NCBI GenBank assembly: GCA_024642215.1 | Contig: JAHEBO010000007.1 | Coordinates: forward strand, 1-45,161 | Length of the DNA stretch: 45,161 nucleotides | Reading direction: 5' to 3' | Source: Limnohabitans sp. | GTDB lineage: Bacteria; Pseudomonadota; Gammaproteobacteria; Burkholderiales; Burkholderiaceae_C | Part shown: positions 8,567 to 16,269 of the stretch, one piece after another | Layout of the letters: each line of letters begins with the position of its first letter | Numbering within the stretch: the stretch's first letter is position 1 | The notes under the pieces: model-generated | The model's database searches: none | Told to the model about the DNA's origin: nothing | What the model saw: the letters and a program-made list of their open reading frames with translations, nothing else | Translations under genes and position numbers: made by a program

Positions 8567-9078
8567 GTGGCTTCTTTTGAAATCTTTTGAAACAGCAGGC
8601 TTGAATATTGTTCGATGAGTGCCGAGGGCTCTTCTGGCGGTTCTGTCACCACACCTTGTGGCGGATAAAACCATTCCAGCATGGCGTTGTTGTCGAGTCT
8701 AGCGCGAGAAATGAGTTGCGTGGTGACCATGAACCTTCTTGCGACCACCACCCAGGGGACTTGAACACCTAGTTTCACTTCCAAATTTTGCGTCGCCGCA
8801 TCGATGATGACATTGCCTGCTCGGCAAACCACATGGCCATTCCACTCTGCCGTCGGCGCCTGGTTGTTCAAAAAACCGACCACATAGTTTTGCGTTTGGT
8901 TGGTGTACCAAAGTTGGCAAGGCATCAGCTCATTCACGATGGAGAATTTGCTCAAAACAGCCTGTGAAATTCGAGAAGTGAGGGCGCAAAAAGTTCTGAA
9001 CTCAGCAGGCACCACTTCGTAGTAGGCCAAGCGAAGCCGATCTACGATTTGGTTTTCAGCGTCAGTCAGGATGTGCAT
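8563..9078 (-). CDS. Uncharacterised protein, possible transglutaminase/papain-like fold
   Basis: This 171-residue cytoplasmic-looking protein has no signal peptide. C31 lies at the start of a helix (FRTFCALTSRISQAVL), H82 in WNGHVVC, and D93 in NVIIDAAT. The order Cys-helix, then His and Asp 11 residues apart in adjacent strands, is what transglutaminase-like cysteine enzymes show. This is a pattern judgement, not a family match. It overlaps the downstream membrane-protein gene by 4 bases. A possible TATAAT lies just upstream on the minus strand. The function is unknown. Confidence 0.65.
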   Translation of the reverse strand: MHILTDAENQIVDRLRLAYYEVVPAEFRTFCALTSRISQAVLSKFSIVNELMPCQLWYTNQTQNYVVGFLNNQAPTAEWNGHVVCRAGNVIIDAATQNLEVKLGVQVPWVVVARRFMVTTQLISRARLDNNAMLEWFYPPQGVVTEPPEEPSALIEQYSSLLFQKISKEAT

Positions 9079-9111
9079 GAATCAAATAGTCATCAAATAT
9101 ATAAGGAAACA

Positions 9112-9117
9112 ATTATA
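9112..9117 (-). promoter_or_regulatory. Possible -10 element for the 9078-to-7628 gene group
   Basis: Reading leftward, TATAAT lies about 34 bases before the ATG at 9078, in an AT-rich stretch. A TTGCCA exists further upstream but at 19 bases spacing, so the -35 is weak. Confidence 0.4.
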
Positions 9118-9169
9118 GATATGACAACAACGTGAATGGCAACTTTACACAAACTTAAATGAAACTGAG

Positions 9170-9439
9170 CTATTTAACCTGTGCAAGGCATTGTTGCTTC
9201 ATGTCATGAGACTTGATGCTGTGGCAATAGCTTTGCTGGGCCATCACATTGGCCAGGCACATGTTCTTGGTGTCGTGATCCTTGACCGAGTGGCAGTAAG
9301 AATTTTGTTTTTTGGACATGGCCAAGCAAACATTCTTTCTGTCGGGGTCATGAATTGCGTAACAAGCAGCATCGCCACCCTGCGCCGAGCCAAAGCACCA
9401 AACCCCCAACAAACCCAGCATGTAAAGGTGATATTTCAT
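9170..9439 (-). CDS. Small secreted protein with three 23-residue cysteine repeats
   Basis: This 89-residue protein has an N-terminal signal sequence (MKYHLYMLGLLGVWCFGSAQ). The mature part is three tandem repeats with cysteines at 26/38, 49/61 and 72/84: an exact 23-residue period, each repeat C-x11-C. The repeat core reads roughly YCHSIKxHDxKxxCLA. Paired cysteines in an exported protein suggest a disulfide in each repeat; the conserved His and Asp could bind a metal. The start at 9439 is chosen for the GGAG ribosome-binding site 6 bases upstream; a longer frame starts at 9463. I do not recognise a named family. Confidence 0.75.
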   Translation of the reverse strand: MKYHLYMLGLLGVWCFGSAQGGDAACYAIHDPDRKNVCLAMSKKQNSYCHSVKDHDTKNMCLANVMAQQSYCHSIKSHDMKQQCLAQVK

Positions 9440-9494
9440 CCAAGACTCCAATTTGTTCTGCAATTCTGATTTAACTCAGCCCCAGCGGGTTGGG

Positions 9495-9524
9495 TTGACA
9501 GCCGGATTGCATGCCATCCATTAA
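9495..9524 (+). promoter_or_regulatory. Possible sigma70 promoter for the yebC-family gene
   Basis: A perfect -35 TTGACA (9495-9500) is followed after 18 bases by CATTAA (9519-9524), about 40 bases before the ATG at 9563. The -10 is imperfect. Confidence 0.5.
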
Positions 9525-9562
9525 ACTCAAGTCTTCAACATCTCGCAAGAAAGTAGACCCCT

Positions 9563-10276
9563 ATGGGCGCGCAGTGGAAAGCAAAAGGCAAGGCACAAGC
9601 CGCAGATGCCAGAGGCAAACTGTTTGGTCGATTGGCCAAAGACATCATGATGGCTGCCAAAAGCGGCCCCGATCCTGCCGCCAATTCCAGACTGCGTTTG
9701 GTGGTTGAGCAAGCCCGCAAAGTGTCTATGCCCAAAGACACCCTGGAACGCGCCATCAAAAAAGGGGCCGGATTGTTGGGCGACCCTGTGAATTTTGAAC
9801 GCGTCATTTACGAAGGGTTTGCGCCGCACCAGGTACCTGTCATGGTGGAAGCACTGACCGACAACCTGAATCGCACGGCTTCTGAAGTTCGCGTGTTGTT
9901 TCGCAAGGGCCAACTGGGAACCTCAGGTTCTGTCTCTTGGGACTTTGACCATGTCGGCATGATTGAAGCCGAGCCTGCTCAAGCCGATGCCGACGCAGAA
10001 CTGGCCGCCATTGAAGCAGGCGCACAAGACTTTGAAGCAGCCGATGAAGACGGCATCACTGTGTTTATCACCGACCCCACCGATTTGGATTTGGTCAGCA
10101 AAGCGCTGCCAGACCATGGCTTTACCGTGCTGTCCAACAAACTGGGTTACAAACCCAAAAACCCAGTCAATCCTGCCAATCTTTCCGCCGAGCAGCTTGA
10201 AGAAGTTGAAAACTTCTTGGCTGCCATTGACGGCAATGACGATGTGCAAAACGTGTTTGTAGGCTTGTCAAACTAA
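9563..10276 (+). CDS. YebC/PmpR-family regulatory protein
   Basis: This 237-residue member of the YebC/TACO1 family begins [19 protein letters not shown], a variant of the family start, and continues [20 protein letters not shown]. The middle domain has [11 protein letters not shown] and [16 protein letters not shown], and the C-terminal segment [26 protein letters not shown] ends the usual three-domain fold. Family members were described as transcriptional regulators, and newer work links them to translation of proline-rich stretches. The opening resembles the shorter YeeN-like branch (MGAQWK) more than canonical YebC (MAGHSK). So this may be a second paralogue rather than the ruvC-linked yebC, and ruvC is not adjacent here. 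Confidence 0.9.
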   Translation: MGAQWKAKGKAQAADARGKLFGRLAKDIMMAAKSGPDPAANSRLRLVVEQARKVSMPKDTLERAIKKGAGLLGDPVNFERVIYEGFAPHQVPVMVEALTDNLNRTASEVRVLFRKGQLGTSGSVSWDFDHVGMIEAEPAQADADAELAAIEAGAQDFEAADEDGITVFITDPTDLDLVSKALPDHGFTVLSNKLGYKPKNPVNPANLSAEQLEEVENFLAAIDGNDDVQNVFVGLSN

Positions 10277-10305
10277 ACTTTTTGCTGTCAGTTCAACCCT
10301 GCGCT

Positions 10306-10575
10306 TCAATGCGCGGCTGGCTTGGGTTTGTCAGCGCCTGTGGCTTTTTGCAAGCAGACAATTTTTCCGGGCTTTTCTTTGTATTCAAACTTGGGGCAGC
10401 CATCGGGATGGCTGCCTTTGGCAACAGCTTGAGGCAAAGAATCGGGCGTTGACTTGGGGCGCGTGATTTTTTCAGGCACAACTGAGCGCTCTGGTTTTTT
10501 ATCGTCGGCCTTTGGGGCATCGTTTGCAAATGCGTTGACTGCGCAAAGCATGGCCAAGATCAATGCATATTTCAT
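10306..10575 (-). CDS. Small secreted hypothetical protein
   Basis: This 89-residue protein has a clear signal peptide (MKYALILAMLCAVNAFA, cleavage expected before NDAPKADD) followed by a lysine/proline-rich, low-complexity mature region. Two cysteines (CPKFEYKEKPGKIVC) could form a disulfide in the periplasm. The start at 10575 is supported by a GAGG ribosome-binding site; the frame continues upstream to 10647 but without signal-like sequence. No family is recognised. It lies downstream of the small-RNA candidate on the same strand but is separated from it by a strong terminator. Confidence 0.65.
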   Translation of the reverse strand: MKYALILAMLCAVNAFANDAPKADDKKPERSVVPEKITRPKSTPDSLPQAVAKGSHPDGCPKFEYKEKPGKIVCLQKATGADKPKPAAH

Positions 10576-10674
10576 GGGTACCTCGTGACTCATTGGCTTC
10601 ATTTCAAGGGAATGATTGTGAACGCAATTTGCTTGCGCGTCACGCATTCGACACCGCTCTGTGAACCACAGTAT

Positions 10675-10706
10675 AAAAAAGCCCGGCCAGTTCTGTCTGG
10701 TCGGGC
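10675..10706 (-). terminator. Strong intrinsic terminator of the small-RNA candidate
   Basis: Reading leftward, a 10-bp stem (GCCCGACCAG / CTGGCCGGGC, with one G-T pair) and a 6-base loop are followed by six T. No protein gene ends upstream of it on this strand for more than 10 kb apart from the candidate RNA, so it appears dedicated to that transcript. Confidence 0.85.
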
Positions 10707-10830
10707 TCGACGATGGGCACTAGACGCCCAAAGTCTGATGCGACGAAGGCGGCGCTGAACGCTGCCTTGCCGCGAAGCGGCATAGATACCGCTTGGAGGT
10801 GTATGCGAACTAAGATTTCTCAAAGACGCA
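10675..10830 (-). ncRNA. Candidate structured small RNA with anti-Shine-Dalgarno loop
   Basis: About 155 bases lie between a good promoter (10836-10864) and a strong terminator, both reading leftward, in a 407-base space with no convincing gene. The transcript folds by eye into consecutive hairpins. First, AUAC/GUAU (10804-10801 with 10789-10786) closes an 11-base loop containing ACCUCC. Then come GCCGC-UUC-GCGGC (10781-10769), AAGGCAGCG/CGCCGCCUU with one mismatch (10768-10746), UGGGC/GCCCA (10730-10714), and the terminator. ACCUCC is the anti-Shine-Dalgarno sequence, as in trans-acting sRNAs that block ribosome-binding sites. It does not resemble 6S RNA or 4.5S RNA. No expression evidence is available. 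Confidence 0.6.
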
Positions 10831-10835
10831 AGGTC

Positions 10836-10864
10836 ATCTTAGGACTGCCACGAATTGGCGTCAA
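10836..10864 (-). promoter_or_regulatory. Sigma70-type promoter for the small-RNA candidate
   Basis: On the minus strand, TTGACG (10864-10859) and TAAGAT (10841-10836) are separated by exactly 17 bases. The start site would fall near 10829. No minus-strand protein start follows, which points to a non-coding transcript. Confidence 0.65.
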
Positions 10865-10982
10865 CACTTGCTTTAACATCCGCAGTCCGAAATGCGATGA
10901 TTTTGAGAAAAATCAAACAAAAGAAGTTTGCGATGTCGTGATGAAAACATTTCAATTGATTGCACAGGATTCAACAAACAAC
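10865..10982. other. Gap upstream of the methyltransferase gene
   Basis: This is the right-hand part of the 407-base space 10576-10982. The rest of that space holds the small-RNA candidate with its promoter and terminator, plus about 100 bases (10576-10674) before the small secreted gene. I see no further clear motif here. An open frame crosses it in phase with the methyltransferase gene but lacks family-like sequence. Confidence 0.5.
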
Positions 10983-11573
10983 ATGTCCAAAGAAGTTAAA
11001 GGCGCCGCCTATTGGGATGAAAGATTCCAAGCCCCTAGCTACGCCTATGGCGAAGCACCCAACGATTTTTTAGCATGGGCTGCGCCACAAGTTAAATTGG
11101 GCAAGGCTGTGTCGCTGTGCGAAGGTGAAGGTCGAAATGCGGTGTATCTGGCCAAGTTGGGCTTTGAAGTCACTGCCGTGGACTTCTCTAGCGTAGGACT
11201 GGCAAAAGCAAAAGCACTGGCCGACCTGCACAAGGTGACGCTGCACTACGTGATCGCTGATTTAAAAGAGTTCCAACTGGAAAACAATGCTTGGGACTTG
11301 GTCGTCAGTGTCTTTGCACAACCCGACGCAGCAATTCGCCAACGGCTTTACGCCCAACTTGGTCAGTCTTTGACATCAGGGGGGGCCTTCATCTTGGAGT
11401 CTAAAGTCAGTGAGGCAGACAGCAGCAACCGGTACCCTGGTGTTGCAACGCTCAGTGCTGACATCAAGCCTCTGCAGATCGCGTTTTCCCAGCAAGGCGA
11501 ACGTGAATTGAATGAAGGCAGTTATCACGTGGGCATGCACACCACCGCACAAATTCTTGCATTTAAAAACTAG
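10983..11573 (+). CDS. Class I SAM-dependent methyltransferase (TehB/UbiE-like)
   Basis: This 196-residue protein has a Rossmann methyltransferase core. AAYWDERFQAPSYAYGEAPNDFL is the typical opening of this subfamily (about residues 7-29). Motif I is LCEGEGRNAVYLAKLG, followed by VTAVDFSSVGLAKAKALA and the acidic loop VIADLKEF. Members act on small molecules or metalloids, for example TehB on tellurite; the substrate here is unknown. The open frame extends back to 10713, but the upstream part overlaps the small-RNA candidate and is not family-like. The start at 10983 is therefore chosen, with 10941 as an alternative; neither has a strong ribosome-binding site. Confidence 0.82.
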   Translation: MSKEVKGAAYWDERFQAPSYAYGEAPNDFLAWAAPQVKLGKAVSLCEGEGRNAVYLAKLGFEVTAVDFSSVGLAKAKALADLHKVTLHYVIADLKEFQLENNAWDLVVSVFAQPDAAIRQRLYAQLGQSLTSGGAFILESKVSEADSSNRYPGVATLSADIKPLQIAFSQQGERELNEGSYHVGMHTTAQILAFKN

Positions 11574-11636
11574 TTGATTTTCTGTTGTCGTTTGGGCGCA
11601 TCATGACCTTCCCCGACATGATGAAACGGTACGCAG

Positions 11637-12851
11637 ATGGAACGCCCTACTTCCGAGACGCAACGCACAGCCGTTGACGCACCTGTTGTTCATTACTTGC
11701 AGCAAGCATGGGAAATGGCCTCACAACTGCGTGCCTCCGATCTTCATTTCGAACCCTTCGAGAACTTCTACCGTGTCCGCTTGCGTGTCGATGGCGTGCT
11801 ACAAGAGATAGCACCACCACCCTATGAATTCAAAGATCAAATTGCCTCACGCATCAAGGTGTTGGCCAAACTAGATATCGCCGAAAAGCGATTGCCACAA
11901 GACGGGCGCATGACGGTGGGCTTGCGCAATTTGCAGCGTTTGAATTTGCGCGTTAGCACATTGCCCACGTTGTATGGCGAGAAATTGGTCGTGCGGGTTT
12001 TGGCCACAGACATCACACAATTGCATTTAGACCATTTGGGATATGGTCCTCAAGAAAAGCAGCGCATGCTTGAGGCCATTCACAAAACGCAGGGACTCAT
12101 TTTGGTCACGGGCCCTACTGGCTCGGGCAAATCGCAATCACTCTATGCCTGCCTGCACCTCTTAAACCGTCCTGAGATCAACATCGCCACGGTCGAAGAT
12201 CCGGCTGAAATTCAGCTCAGCGGCGTCAATCAGGTCAACGTCAAAGAGCAAATTGGCCTCAACTTCTCCAGCTCCCTCAAAGCCTTTTTAAGGCAAGATC
12301 CAGACGTTCTCATGGTGGGCGAAATCAGAGACCCCGAAACTGCTGACATCGCCATCAAAGCATCACAAACTGGCCATTTGGTCTTATCCACTTTGCACAC
12401 CAATGATGCGCCAGGTGCGATCGTTCGTCTTCGCAACATGGGGGTGGCCGCGTACAACTTGGCCGCCAGCATCAGTCTGATTTCTGCCCAACGACTCATT
12501 CGGCGCTTGTGTTTACATTGCCGTCAACCCATGCACGTGTCTCACCAAGCGCTCATTGAATTGGGTTTTCAAACGCCCCTCCAAGACTTGTCTTTCGAAC
12601 CCGTTTTTTACCGCGCACAAGGGTGCCCGCAATGTCACAAAGGCTATTGGGGTCGAATTGGACTTTTTGAGGTGATGCCCATGAGTGCAAGTCTGCGGCA
12701 ATTGGTATTGACGGATGCCAGCCACACCCAACTGTCAACACAAGCGCAAAAGGAAGGTGTGCATTCCCTTCGCCACGCGGGCTTGATGCAAGCTGCCACT
12801 GGCATCACATCCATGGCTGAAGCTTTGTCACAAACCGAGTGCATGACATGA
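11637..12851 (+). CDS. pilB: Type IV pilus assembly ATPase PilB (GspE/PulE family), short form
   Basis: This hexameric ATPase drives pilus extension at the inner membrane. Walker A is GPTGSGKS (residues 159-166), the Asp box region reads ASDLHFEP, Walker B is DVLMVGEIRD, and the His box is LSTLHTNDAP. A C-terminal zinc-binding pair CLHC...CPQC is present. At 404 residues it lacks the N-terminal MshEN/GspE-N domain of typical 560-580 residue PilB proteins. No in-frame start upstream would restore it. The last codons overlap pilC, followed by pilD: a compact pilBCD operon. A role in a related type II secretion-like system cannot be excluded. Confidence 0.9.
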   Translation: MERPTSETQRTAVDAPVVHYLQQAWEMASQLRASDLHFEPFENFYRVRLRVDGVLQEIAPPPYEFKDQIASRIKVLAKLDIAEKRLPQDGRMTVGLRNLQRLNLRVSTLPTLYGEKLVVRVLATDITQLHLDHLGYGPQEKQRMLEAIHKTQGLILVTGPTGSGKSQSLYACLHLLNRPEINIATVEDPAEIQLSGVNQVNVKEQIGLNFSSSLKAFLRQDPDVLMVGEIRDPETADIAIKASQTGHLVLSTLHTNDAPGAIVRLRNMGVAAYNLAASISLISAQRLIRRLCLHCRQPMHVSHQALIELGFQTPLQDLSFEPVFYRAQGCPQCHKGYWGRIGLFEVMPMSASLRQLVLTDASHTQLSTQAQKEGVHSLRHAGLMQAATGITSMAEALSQTECMT

Positions 12852-13975
12852 ACGCGCAAGCGGCCATGGCACGCGCTATGGCGCGCCGAGCGCCGCCCTC
12901 ACATGCTGCACAAGCTTCTTCGCACAGCATTTCCCCACATACCTTGGCCGTGTTCACGCGGCAGTGGTCGGCCTTGATGAGCGCCGGCATTCCTTTGGTA
13001 CAAGCCTTTGAATTGCTCAGTCAAAGTGCCGTGGGATCGGTTCGTGCGCAACACGCATTCGTTCAAATCCTGCAACAACTCCAACAAGACGTCAGCGCCG
13101 GTTGCGCATTGCATGTCGCCTTTCAAAAACACCCGCATGCATTTGACTCACTTTATTGCAGTTTGCTTCAAGCGGGCGAGTCGGCAGGTATTTTGGACAA
13201 GCTCTTGAACCGCTTGGCCAACACACTGGAAACCAACAAACTGTTGAAGACCAAAGTGCAAAATGCACTGATCTATCCTGCTTGCATTTTGGCAGTGGCC
13301 TTGGGGGTTGTGATGGTCATCATGGTGTGGGTGGTACCTCTGTTTGAAGAAGTGTTTAAAAGCATGGGCGCATTGCTGCCGCAGCCCACGCAGTACTTGG
13401 TTGGCATCAGCCGTTGGCTGGTGCAATGGGGCCTGCTTGTATTGGCAGCACTTGGCGGTGCTGGGGCACTTTCATGGCGCGCATACCGTCGTTCACACGC
13501 CTTGAAACTAGGGTGGGAAACTGTCATCTGCAGATTGCCGCTCTTAGGACCTCTGGTACAAGGCAGTCGCACGGCCAAATGGTCCTTCACCCTCGCGGCA
13601 TTGCTAGAAGCGGGCATTCCTCTGTCCGAAGCCTTGATGCCAGCGGCAGCAGCTTCGGGATCTGTGCAGCTGCAAGTCAATGCGCGCCAATTGATTCGGC
13701 ACATTCAAGAAGGTAGCGGTTTGAGCGTGGCCATGTCAAAATCAAAATTGTTTCCGCCCGTCCTTGTTCAAATGTGCGCCATTGGGGAAGAAACGGGTTC
13801 AATGGCTGGCCTATTAGAAAAAGCAGCCCAACTCATGTTGGCCGATTTGAATCAGCGCATTGCCCAGCTCACCACCTTGATCGAGCCCGTTCTCATGGTG
13901 CTCTTGGGCAGTGTCATTGGCGCGATGCTGCTGGCTTTGTATTTGCCCATCTTCAACTTAGGACAAGTCTTTTGA
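12848..13975 (+). CDS. pilC: Type IV pilus inner-membrane platform protein PilC (GspF family)
   Basis: This 375-residue integral membrane protein has two GspF/T2SSF repeats. The first runs from about FTRQWSALMSAGIPLVQAFELL to VMVIMVWVVPLFEEVF. The second runs from WSFTLAALLEAGIPLSEAL to the C-terminal membrane segment LMVLLGSVIGAMLLALYLPIF. It forms the platform linking PilB to the pilin pool. The ATG at 12848 overlaps the pilB stop (ATGA); a GTG three codons earlier is an alternative. Its stop overlaps the pilD start. No pilin gene lies nearby. Confidence 0.93.
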   Translation: MNAQAAMARAMARRAPPSHAAQASSHSISPHTLAVFTRQWSALMSAGIPLVQAFELLSQSAVGSVRAQHAFVQILQQLQQDVSAGCALHVAFQKHPHAFDSLYCSLLQAGESAGILDKLLNRLANTLETNKLLKTKVQNALIYPACILAVALGVVMVIMVWVVPLFEEVFKSMGALLPQPTQYLVGISRWLVQWGLLVLAALGGAGALSWRAYRRSHALKLGWETVICRLPLLGPLVQGSRTAKWSFTLAALLEAGIPLSEALMPAAAASGSVQLQVNARQLIRHIQEGSGLSVAMSKSKLFPPVLVQMCAIGEETGSMAGLLEKAAQLMLADLNQRIAQLTTLIEPVLMVLLGSVIGAMLLALYLPIFNLGQVF

Positions 13976-14835
13976 TGCCACCTTCTCAATGGCCCAATTT
14001 GCTGACACCGCCGGGTGCCATGGGCTGGGTCTTGCCTCAGTTCGAACATGTCACCCAGTGGCAGGTGCTATTTTTTGCAGCACTCGGACTGATCTTGGGC
14101 AGCTTTGTCAATGTCCTCATTCACCGCCTGCCCCTCATGATTTTGGGCACAGAACCGCCTGTCGAGTCCCCCTTTAACCTCAACACACCCAATTCACATT
14201 GCCCCCATTGCCAGCATGCCTTGCAATGGCATGAACTCATTCCTGTTCTGTCCTTTGTCTTGTCCATGGGCCGCTGCAGGCATTGCGGGGCCAGCATTTC
14301 TTGGCGCTATCCCATCGTAGAAATAAGCACCAGCCTGTTGTTCACCCTGTGTTTGTTTCAATTTGGTTGGTCGGTTCAAGCGCTGATGGCTTGCTTCTTC
14401 ACTGCAGCCCTGTTGGCCTTGGCTTGGATCGATGCCGAAACCTTTTTGCTACCCGATGTGATCACCCAAGCTCTTTTGTGGATGGGGCTCATTGGCAGCG
14501 CCATGTCACTCACCCCCACGCCACTGATGCATGCCTTGTCAGGCGCTGTTTTGGGATACAGCATTTTGTGGGCGGTGGGCTGGGCCTTTGCCACTTGGGC
14601 TGGCAAAGAGGGCATGGGTCAAGGCGATCTCAAACTCTTGGCCGGACTGGGCGCATGGGTGGGCATTTGGAGTTTGCTGCCGGTGCTTTTGCTGGCCTCC
14701 GTTTCTGGACTGATTTTTGGGGTCATCCAAAAAATGCGGGGGCAACTGGGTGACAATGGACACTTCGCTTTTGGACCTTTTTTAGCCCTGTCTGGATTCG
14801 CATGTTTCTTTCTAGGAATTTCCATGGGAGTGTGA
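13975..14835 (+). CDS. pilD: Prepilin peptidase / N-methyltransferase PilD
   Basis: This 286-residue aspartyl membrane peptidase cleaves and methylates type IV prepilins. Its N-terminal domain has LGSFVNVLIHRLP and the zinc-like tetracysteine set CPHC...CRHC. Catalytic aspartates lie in LAWIDAETFLLPD and GMGQGDLKLLA, and several membrane helices follow. The start at 13975 shares a base with the pilC stop (TGATG). A longer frame from 13774 lies within pilC and is rejected. It is followed after 4 bases by coaE, the usual pilD-coaE order. Confidence 0.95.
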   Translation: MPPSQWPNLLTPPGAMGWVLPQFEHVTQWQVLFFAALGLILGSFVNVLIHRLPLMILGTEPPVESPFNLNTPNSHCPHCQHALQWHELIPVLSFVLSMGRCRHCGASISWRYPIVEISTSLLFTLCLFQFGWSVQALMACFFTAALLALAWIDAETFLLPDVITQALLWMGLIGSAMSLTPTPLMHALSGAVLGYSILWAVGWAFATWAGKEGMGQGDLKLLAGLGAWVGIWSLLPVLLLASVSGLIFGVIQKMRGQLGDNGHFAFGPFLALSGFACFFLGISMGV

Positions 14836-14839
14836 GCCT

Positions 14840-15454
14840 TTGAAGCCCCAGCCTGTTCGTTTAGGGCTCACAGGGGGCATCGGCTGCGGCAAAAGCACTG
14901 TCGCGGCATTGTTGGCCCAAGCAGGCGCAGCTGTGATGGACGCAGACGCCATCTCCCGATCACTCACCCAGTCAGGGGGGCTGGCCATTCCAGCCATCTT
15001 GGCAGAATTTGGCGAGACGCTCATCACCCCCGAAGGCGCCATGGACCGAGATGCCATGCGAGCTTTGGTTTTTTCAAACCCCCAACACAAGCGACAACTG
15101 GAAGCCATCATCCATCCCTTGGTTGCGCAAACCCTGAAGGCGCAAACGCAATCGGCCATCGATGCGGGTCAAACATGCTTGGTATTTGATGTGCCTTTGC
15201 TGGTGGAATCGGGCGAGCGGTGGCGCCGGCAAGTCGACTGGGTCTGCGTGGTTGATTGCCAAACCGAAACTCAAATACAGCGTGTCATGGCCCGCAACCC
15301 ACTGGCACGGCCAGAAATTGAGCGCATCATGGCCCAGCAGGCCAGCCGTGCACAACGACTGGCCTGTGCCGACGCCGTCATCTACAACGATGGCATCGAT
15401 TTAGTCCAACTCCAGACGGTGGTGCATGAAATGATGGCCCGCTTCGGGCTATGA
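14840..15454 (+). CDS. coaE: Dephospho-CoA kinase
   Basis: This enzyme carries out the last step of coenzyme A synthesis, phosphorylating the 3'-hydroxyl of dephospho-CoA. The 204-residue protein has the P-loop GGIGCGKST at residues 12-20, the DADAISR motif, an IIHPLV motif and FDVPLLVESG. The start is a TTG at 14840, 4 bases after pilD, consistent with translational coupling. The next in-frame ATG would remove the P-loop. The gene continues the pilBCD transcription unit into zapD and yacG. Confidence 0.95.
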   Translation: MKPQPVRLGLTGGIGCGKSTVAALLAQAGAAVMDADAISRSLTQSGGLAIPAILAEFGETLITPEGAMDRDAMRALVFSNPQHKRQLEAIIHPLVAQTLKAQTQSAIDAGQTCLVFDVPLLVESGERWRRQVDWVCVVDCQTETQIQRVMARNPLARPEIERIMAQQASRAQRLACADAVIYNDGIDLVQLQTVVHEMMARFGL

Positions 15455-15476
15455 TCTTGCTACTGAAAGACGCAGC

Positions 15477-16232
15477 GTGATACTTTACGAATACCCCCTC
15501 AACGAACGCATCCGGACTTATTTGCGCCTGCAACATTTGTTTGCTCGCTTCAACAAGCTCTGCCAACGTACCGAGGCTTTGGACCATCACTACGCACTCA
15601 CCACGATTTTTGAAATCATGGAAGTGTCTTCACGCTCCGAACTCAAATCTGAAATTCTCAAAGACATTGAGCGTCACAAACAACAGCTCAATGCCTACCG
15701 TGGCAATCCGTCCATTTCTGAACAAGCACTCGACCTGATCATCGAGCAGCTCGATCAACGCTTTGAAACACTCAACAGCATGGTTGGCAAAATGGGCAGT
15801 GCACTCAGCGAAAGCGAATTCCTCAACAGCATTCGCAGCCGCACAGCCATCCCAGGGGGCACCTGTGAGTTTGATTTACCGGCTTACCATGCATGGCAGC
15901 ACCACACGCCTGCAGCGCGTCAAGCCAACCTGTATGAATGGTCCCAACACTTTGCGCCTTTGGCCACCTCGATTCAGCTCATGCTCAAAATGTTGCGTGA
16001 ATCGGGCAGCACCCAAAAAGTCATGGCCACTGGCGGCCAGCTACAACAAAACTTGCCCCAAGGTCGTAACTTCCAATTGCTGCGCTTGCGCATCGACGAC
16101 AGCTTGAACCTCACGCCCGAGATCAGTTGCAACCGCCTGTTGGTGGTCATTCGCCTGATGCAACAGCAAGAAGATGGCAAGCTGATCACCAGCCGCGACG
16201 ACACCCCGTTTGAAATGACGCTCTGCGCCTAA
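15477..16232 (+). CDS. zapD: Cell division protein ZapD
   Basis: This 251-residue FtsZ-binding protein cross-links FtsZ filaments at the Z-ring. It begins MILYEYPLNERIRTYLRL, the conserved family start, with GTG as start codon, and contains FEIMEVSSRSELKSEILKD and the C-terminal FQLLRLRIDDSLNLTPEIS region. It is cytoplasmic and mainly alpha-helical. It lies between coaE and yacG, the standard context in beta- and gammaproteobacteria. Confidence 0.95.
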   Translation: MILYEYPLNERIRTYLRLQHLFARFNKLCQRTEALDHHYALTTIFEIMEVSSRSELKSEILKDIERHKQQLNAYRGNPSISEQALDLIIEQLDQRFETLNSMVGKMGSALSESEFLNSIRSRTAIPGGTCEFDLPAYHAWQHHTPAARQANLYEWSQHFAPLATSIQLMLKMLRESGSTQKVMATGGQLQQNLPQGRNFQLLRLRIDDSLNLTPEISCNRLLVVIRLMQQQEDGKLITSRDDTPFEMTLCA

Positions 16233-16269
16233 ACCGCAGAGGCGATACCACCCGATCTGTGAGACGCCG

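Noticed and set aside
10599..10823. Minus-strand 74-codon open frame across the small-RNA region
   Set aside because: It reads straight through the terminator hairpin, is arginine-rich as expected of GC-rich stems, and has no ribosome-binding site.
10675..10830. 6S RNA or 4.5S RNA as identity of the small transcript
   Set aside because: There is no long end-to-end helix with central bubble as in 6S RNA, and no conserved SRP-RNA GGAAG tetraloop region as in 4.5S RNA.
10713..10982. N-terminal extension of the methyltransferase frame
   Set aside because: The extension is not family-like, and its first part is the complement of the small-RNA candidate. The strong-looking GGAGG before the ATG at 10803 is the complement of the RNA's anti-Shine-Dalgarno loop.
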